From Microcaldota archaeon (GTDB lineage Archaea; Micrarchaeota; Micrarchaeia; Norongarragalinales; UBA10210), in the NCBI GenBank assembly GCA_013331595.1, contig DUGE01000081.1, forward strand, positions 4,904 through 16,586: 11,683 bases of DNA. The letters are read 5' to 3'. Below, piece after piece: positions 7,654-11,683 of the stretch. Under the pieces are notes generated by a model that searched no databases, was not told the origin of the DNA, and saw nothing but the letters and a program-made list of their open reading frames with translations. The translations under genes were made by a program, and so were the position numbers. Numbering within the stretch: position 1 is the first letter of the stretch; every line of letters begins with the position of its first letter.

Positions 7654-10600
7654 TCAACGGATGGCTCTTACCGCATCAAGATAACTGGAACTGCCGAGAA
7701 TGGAACTAAAATCATCACCCTGCAGGCATGCGAAAGGCGCGTCAAGTGTAAAGGAAGTTTCAACGCCCTCGTTGTTAACATCATTAACTTTACTCGATTT
7801 TGCAAGCACGATTTTGGACGCGCTGCTTTCCGCCCATTCAATACATGCAAAAGGACCGACCCCCCCGGACGGACCGCTTTGCCCCTCGTCATTCAAATAG
7901 GGCATAACATTTTGAATTACCCGGATGAAAACTTGGGCGTACAATTCAGCTTTTGCTTTCTGCAGGGCTTGCACGTATGGCGATGCAGTGGTGGCAGAAT
8001 CGGCCGAAAGCTGGTTCTTGTCGAAAGTTATCTTCAAATTGAAAATGTTCTTGCTGCCTCCGCCTATGCTCGCATCTCCAGAAGCTCCGGTGGTGAACGA
8101 AGGCGCTTGCGTGTCTGGAGTGACAAAACCGGTTGCGTCGGCGAAATTATATTCCTTTACGATTTGCGCAGCTGAAAGCAATGATGCGCTTGAAATTTCA
8201 ATGCTCTCCTTGTCCCCTGCAACAATGGTCACGCCGTAACTCTGGTCGAAAGTGCTTTTTTGGTCCACGAAGAAAGCGGCCAATTCCGTTTTTATCTGGG
8301 TGGCGTACTGCGATGCAGTTGGGTCTGCCGAGATTGATGAAAGCGAAGTGGCATCCAGGGAAACTTTCCCGTTGAAGCCGTACTTGTTGAACGTGAACAA
8401 GTTTGGTGTTCCGACTTTAGCGACGTCAAGGGTTGCTTGGCCGCCCGTTGTTGGAGTTAAAATCGCCGCAGCAGCGGAAGCTTTCTTCAAGAACGGATAG
8501 CCGTCGTCGTAAGGCTGAAGCGGCTTGTCGCTGCCAGGGTCAGTCGAACCTTTCCTGCTGCCGGGCTTGAAGAACGACAGGCCGTGGAAGCCGAAAGTTC
8601 CGTACAAAGTGAAGATTTCCTGCCCGTCGACGCCCGAGTGGAAGAAATCGCCTGAAGAGAATGCTGCGGCAGCATTGCGCAAGTCAAGGTTCAAGACAAT
8701 TGCCTTGAAGCCGCCTTCCTGCCCTGCAATTTTAACTGGAACGGTAACGTACGTGTTGAGTTTCCTGAAGCCAAACACAATCCCCTCGCCCACCGGCATG
8801 TTGGGCGGGACGTTGTTCAAAGCCTGGCCAACCGCGCCTTGCATGATATTGCCTCCCACGCCAGCAACGCCGCGCGAGGCGCCGAAAGCCATGTCGAACA
8901 ATTCGGAATTGCAGCCTGCGTATTGCGCGCCTTGAGTGAGCGAGCCGAGGAAGCTTGAAGGCTGCTGGGGGTTGCCCATGTTGGAATAGCATTGTTGCGC
9001 CAATTGGAGGAGCGGGTCTTGGCCGAACTGCTTGCACAGGTAGTAGTTAGTCAAGCTTGAGGCGTAATCTCCAGCAGCTGCCCTTCCTGCCTGCTGTACT
9101 ACGCCCTGGCCTGCGTTGAACGGGCTGGTGAACGAAACGCTGTCCATAGTTTCCAGCACAGGTTTGTACTCTTGCATGACGCCTGTTTTGATTGATTCAG
9201 TAAGCGCATCCTGGTCTTGCGCAGTGCAGAAGTCTTTGCCCGAGCACGAATTGTAAATGCTTTCTCCAGCTTCATCACCGCCGGTGTTGCCGATAATGTC
9301 GAAAGGCTCGTTCAAATCACCGCCAGAATCGTCAGGGACACGCTCTTGCTGCGGCGCGAAAGTGTCGCTTGAAGCGGCGGTTGGCGGAAACGCCACTTGA
9401 TAGCCGTTGTCATCGTCGAGCTTCAAGCCTAAGCCTTGCACTTCGCCTTTTGGCGCGATTACTTGGCTTCCTACGTAAGCCGGAGTGAGCAGGTTGTTTG
9501 CTACAACGAACGGCTCGAGCGCGCTCTCAATGCGCGTGGGGAAACTCTTATCGTAAGTAAAGCGCGGCGCAGACGCCAAGGCAAAAGACGAGTCTGCACC
9601 AGGCACTATGCGCAGGGTTATCTTGAACAGCGGAACTTCCAATCCTTTTTGCAGTGTGGGGTTGGTCAAAAGCAAGTCGAGCTTGTCCTTGCCCGCCTTA
9701 GGCTTGATGTGGACCTTGTGGTCGGAAGTGAACGTGTAGTCAACGCAGTCCGGGTTGTCGCCCTTGAACAATATGGCGACAGTTCCGTACTGGTTTCCTG
9801 GAATGGGCAATAATCCCGAGAGGGTTTCTTGGACGAACAAACCGATTTTCGACAGTGCGCTGCCCGTAATCCGTTTAACTTCAAAGCAAGATGCGCCAGA
9901 ACCGGTTGTTTGGACGTTCAATCGCGTGTCGAAGCCGAACGCATTCTGCACTGACAATGCCATTCCGTTGACCGGAAGCAATGCAGTGATTTTCTTGGTG
10001 CATGAAAGCGAAGTTCCAGAACCAGTGCAACCAGGGCCGTTCTCCATGATTGCAAAGTAAGGCGCGTTCGGATAGTGCACCAGCTGGTTTGAGGCGGTTG
10101 ATGCAATGGCAGCCTGGGTTTGCGACGGGTTGAACACTTGCTGTGCCGCAAGATAGCCCAGGCGGGAGGCGAAGAGCTTGCCGATGTCGAATTTCATGGG
10201 GCTGCACGCGTCTTGGATGAAATCCGCAGCCGAAGGCACGAACGAGGCGCTCACGTCAATCGAGTGGAAGTCGGTAATGCGGAATTGCACGCCATCCTTG
10301 GCGTAAGTGTCGCACTTCTTGAGCGCGGCTGAATCGATTTTTTTCCCGTCCCTGCCGAGAATATCGAAGGAAGCGGTTTTCGTGCCCTCGTCGATGGAAG
10401 TAACTTTCACAGTGCGCGAGCCGTCAGGCGCCTTGATCGAATCCCCTGCGGCCATGCCTGCCTTGAAAATGTCGTTGCTCAAGCGCGAGCAATTCAAAGG
10501 CCTGGAAGTCGGAGAGGAAATGCAAGTCAAGAACTGCTGTCCCGCATTTTGCGGGACAATGGAAACCTGGCCGCGCATTTCAGGGTGCAAACCGTCGCGG

Positions 10601-11683
10601 TAAGCGTAGGCTCCTGCTTGCGCGAGCGTCATGCTGAACGAATCACCCGGGTGCAGCACTTGCGACTGCGAGGGCGATACGGACGAGTTTTCGAAAACAA
10701 TCTGGTGGTCTTCAATGCCGTTGTTCCTCCACGTTATAACATCGCCAGGGCGGACGAAAGCCAAAGCAGGCACGAAACGCCTTCCGCCGATGTCGGTCGC
10801 TGAAATGGAATTGTTATACGAGGCGCCGCTCGCGTAGACGGGCTCGCAGAAGCCGGCGTTCTGCAAATTGACGCATTGGTTTTCGGCGCAGGCGCTGCAC
10901 GTGTTCGGCGAGCATTGGCTTCCCGTTGCAGAGCAAGTGGAATCATCTATCAAGGTAAAAGTTGAAGAACAGCGCTTGCCTGCGTTTGCACTTGAGCACG
11001 CGCCCATTGCCGTTCCATCAGTGCAGGTTTCATTGCCTCCAGGGCCGTTAATGCACGCAATATCTCCGACAAGCTGGAGGTTGCTGTTGCACCGCGCGCC
11101 GACATTCACTGCAGAACACGCGCCCACCGAAGTGCCGTCGGAGCAAGTTGCATTGGGGTCCGGCGTTGGAGTGGCGCGCAGATTTTCGCAATTGACGAAC
11201 AGGTTGGCCTGGGCTTGGGAGACCGAACCGCTTCCTGCAAGCACGCCTGCAAAAACCAAGGCGCAATTGGCGTTCTGGATTGGTTTTATCACAATGTCTT
11301 TGGAGGTCCTTGTCCTGTCGAAAACGAACGGCGAGGTCGTGGGCTGCTGGACTTCAACGCACTGCTCTTGCGACTGCGCGCCGCTAACCTGGTAGGAAAC
11401 GTTAACCCCAACGGGAATGTTTTTCAGCAACCTAACCGTAACGCCGTTCGCGCACGCGCCGGCGGTGTTGAAGACGAAATCGCTGGGGTCAATGTCCAAA
11501 AAGCTTGTTGATACTGACTGAACATCCTGTGAAATTGCATTCTCGAAATCGGGGCCCGCATCGGCCTCGACGTGAAACACGCCTACGGTACGCGGGTACA
11601 ATCCTTTGAAAACGTACACTCCTGCCTTGCCCCTATCCTGAGTTCCGGTGCCGACGAGAGTGTCTCCGCCGCTAGGGAAACCG
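7654..11683 (-). CDS. Large extracellular protein with tandem Cys repeats and a cupredoxin domain (5' partial)
   Basis: The frame is open to the right edge, so the start lies outside the window. The GTG at 11619 is an internal Val codon, preceded by 21 more in-frame codons. The visible part is 1342 residues ending in TGA at 7656-7654. Numbering from that Val as residue 1, the order is: a beta-rich region (1-145); a TPTP linker (about 150-153); two 40-residue cysteine repeats starting C159 and C199; a further Cys-rich tail (C229 to C258); a cupredoxin domain (about 268-355) with H305, H345 and M348 in ligand positions but Asp342 where Cys is expected; then about 965 residues I do not recognise, with scattered cysteines and an acidic Asp/Gly-rich linker around 9290-9350. 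No transmembrane helix is visible in this part, so export and anchoring depend on the missing N-terminus. Enzymatic function is unknown; a surface structural or binding role is inferred. It lies 17 bases upstream of the M23 peptidase gene and is probably co-transcribed with it. Confidence 0.9.
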   Translation of the reverse strand, partial: GFPSGGDTLVGTGTQDRGKAGVYVFKGLYPRTVGVFHVEADAGPDFENAISQDVQSVSTSFLDIDPSDFVFNTAGACANGVTVRLLKNIPVGVNVSYQVSGAQSQEQCVEVQQPTTSPFVFDRTRTSKDIVIKPIQNANCALVFAGVLAGSGSVSQAQANLFVNCENLRATPTPDPNATCSDGTSVGACSAVNVGARCNSNLQLVGDIACINGPGGNETCTDGTAMGACSSANAGKRCSSTFTLIDDSTCSATGSQCSPNTCSACAENQCVNLQNAGFCEPVYASGASYNNSISATDIGGRRFVPALAFVRPGDVITWRNNGIEDHQIVFENSSVSPSQSQVLHPGDSFSMTLAQAGAYAYRDGLHPEMRGQVSIVPQNAGQQFLTCISSPTSRPLNCSRLSNDIFKAGMAAGDSIKAPDGSRTVKVTSIDEGTKTASFDILGRDGKKIDSAALKKCDTYAKDGVQFRITDFHSIDVSASFVPSAADFIQDACSPMKFDIGKLFASRLGYLAAQQVFNPSQTQAAIASTASNQLVHYPNAPYFAIMENGPGCTGSGTSLSCTKKITALLPVNGMALSVQNAFGFDTRLNVQTTGSGASCFEVKRITGSALSKIGLFVQETLSGLLPIPGNQYGTVAILFKGDNPDCVDYTFTSDHKVHIKPKAGKDKLDLLLTNPTLQKGLEVPLFKITLRIVPGADSSFALASAPRFTYDKSFPTRIESALEPFVVANNLLTPAYVGSQVIAPKGEVQGLGLKLDDDNGYQVAFPPTAASSDTFAPQQERVPDDSGGDLNEPFDIIGNTGGDEAGESIYNSCSGKDFCTAQDQDALTESIKTGVMQEYKPVLETMDSVSFTSPFNAGQGVVQQAGRAAAGDYASSLTNYYLCKQFGQDPLLQLAQQCYSNMGNPQQPSSFLGSLTQGAQYAGCNSELFDMAFGASRGVAGVGGNIMQGAVGQALNNVPPNMPVGEGIVFGFRKLNTYVTVPVKIAGQEGGFKAIVLNLDLRNAAAAFSSGDFFHSGVDGQEIFTLYGTFGFHGLSFFKPGSRKGSTDPGSDKPLQPYDDGYPFLKKASAAAAILTPTTGGQATLDVAKVGTPNLFTFNKYGFNGKVSLDATSLSSISADPTASQYATQIKTELAAFFVDQKSTFDQSYGVTIVAGDKESIEISSASLLSAAQIVKEYNFADATGFVTPDTQAPSFTTGASGDASIGGGSKNIFNLKITFDKNQLSADSATTASPYVQALQKAKAELYAQVFIRVIQNVMPYLNDEGQSGPSGGVGPFACIEWAESSASKIVLAKSSKVNDVNNEGVETSFTLDAPFACLQGDDFSSILGSSSYLDAVRAIR
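10555..10818 (-). other. Cupredoxin-like domain with Asp in place of the ligand Cys
   Basis: The translated segment shows the usual cupredoxin order: a Phe-x-Pro strand, RPGDVITWRN, a His in DHQIVF (codon 10705-10707), HPGDSFSMTL, and the C-terminal loop YRDGLHPEMRG. In plastocyanin/amicyanin-type proteins that loop carries Cys, His and Met ligands. Here His (10585-10587) and Met (10576-10578) are kept, but Asp (10594-10596) stands where Cys normally does. The fold is well supported by pattern. Copper binding is uncertain: a His-Asp-His-Met set could hold copper, but not as a classic blue site. Confidence 0.8.
10933..11145 (-). repeat. Two tandem CSDGT-type cysteine repeats within the upstream surface protein
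   Basis: Two protein repeats, 40 residues apart, begin CSDGTSVGAC and CTDGTAMGAC. Each continues with a Ser, an Asn-x-Gly, an Arg-Cys and a final Cys about 12 residues later, giving four cysteines per unit and probably two disulfides outside the cell. They follow a short TPTP linker and precede the cupredoxin domain. From memory, CSDGT units of this kind recur in predicted surface proteins of uncultured archaea; I know of no established function. They may serve as disulfide-stapled spacers. Confidence 0.75.

Noticed and set aside
7570..8175. 201-codon plus-strand frame spanning the junction of the first two minus-strand genes
   Set aside because: Antisense to coherent coding sequence of both genes; no promoter, ribosome-binding site or domain seen.
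11617..11619. GTG as the start codon of the upstream surface protein
   Set aside because: The same frame stays open for 21 more codons to the window edge with similar composition and no ribosome-binding site before the GTG, so it is an internal Val and the gene is 5' truncated.

Overview
The window reads as part of a cell-surface gene cluster from a probably archaeal genome, perhaps a DPANN-type archaeon. No rRNA, tRNA or housekeeping gene is present to fix the lineage. The archaeal reading rests on four things: a TATA-like box about 26 bases upstream of a start codon that has no Shine-Dalgarno sequence (a leaderless arrangement), an oligo-U terminator without a classical hairpin, short Thr-Pro linkers, and C-[ST]-D-G-T cysteine repeats of a kind I associate with surface proteins of uncultured archaea. 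A candidate-phylum bacterium is not excluded.

All real coding sequence lies on the minus strand, in three very long genes that fill about 97% of the window. In transcription order they are: (1) 11683-7654, at least 1342 residues, with its start beyond the right edge, a large extracellular protein with tandem cysteine repeats and a cupredoxin domain; (2) 7636-5150, 828 residues, a membrane-anchored protein ending in an M23 (LytM-type) metallopeptidase domain with all catalytic residues present; (3) 4867-1, at least 1622 residues, with its end beyond the left edge, a membrane-anchored giant made of repeated Ig-like/carboxypeptidase-regulatory-like beta-sandwich domains and a second, degenerate cupredoxin-like domain.

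Genes 1 and 2 are 17 bases apart (or overlap by 3 bases at a TTGA if a TTG start is used) and should be co-transcribed. A U8 run after gene 2 probably ends that unit. A 282-base intergenic region follows. Read on the minus strand it holds the terminator, a purine-rich stretch with a near-perfect 20-base direct repeat, two abutting hairpins, a short inverted repeat touching a TATA box, and then gene 3.

Genes 2 and 3 each begin with a short cytoplasmic tail and one hydrophobic helix, so both should be anchored by the N-terminus with large bodies outside the cell. Together the three look like parts of a cell-surface assembly that includes a wall-cleaving enzyme. Archaea lack peptidoglycan, so if the host is archaeal, a complete M23 domain next to a cysteine module resembling ones in peptidoglycan-degrading enzymes suggests an action on another cell's wall or on a surface protein. 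That functional link is inference. The two cupredoxin domains share an unusual YRDxL signature in which Asp occupies the position of the usual copper-binding Cys.
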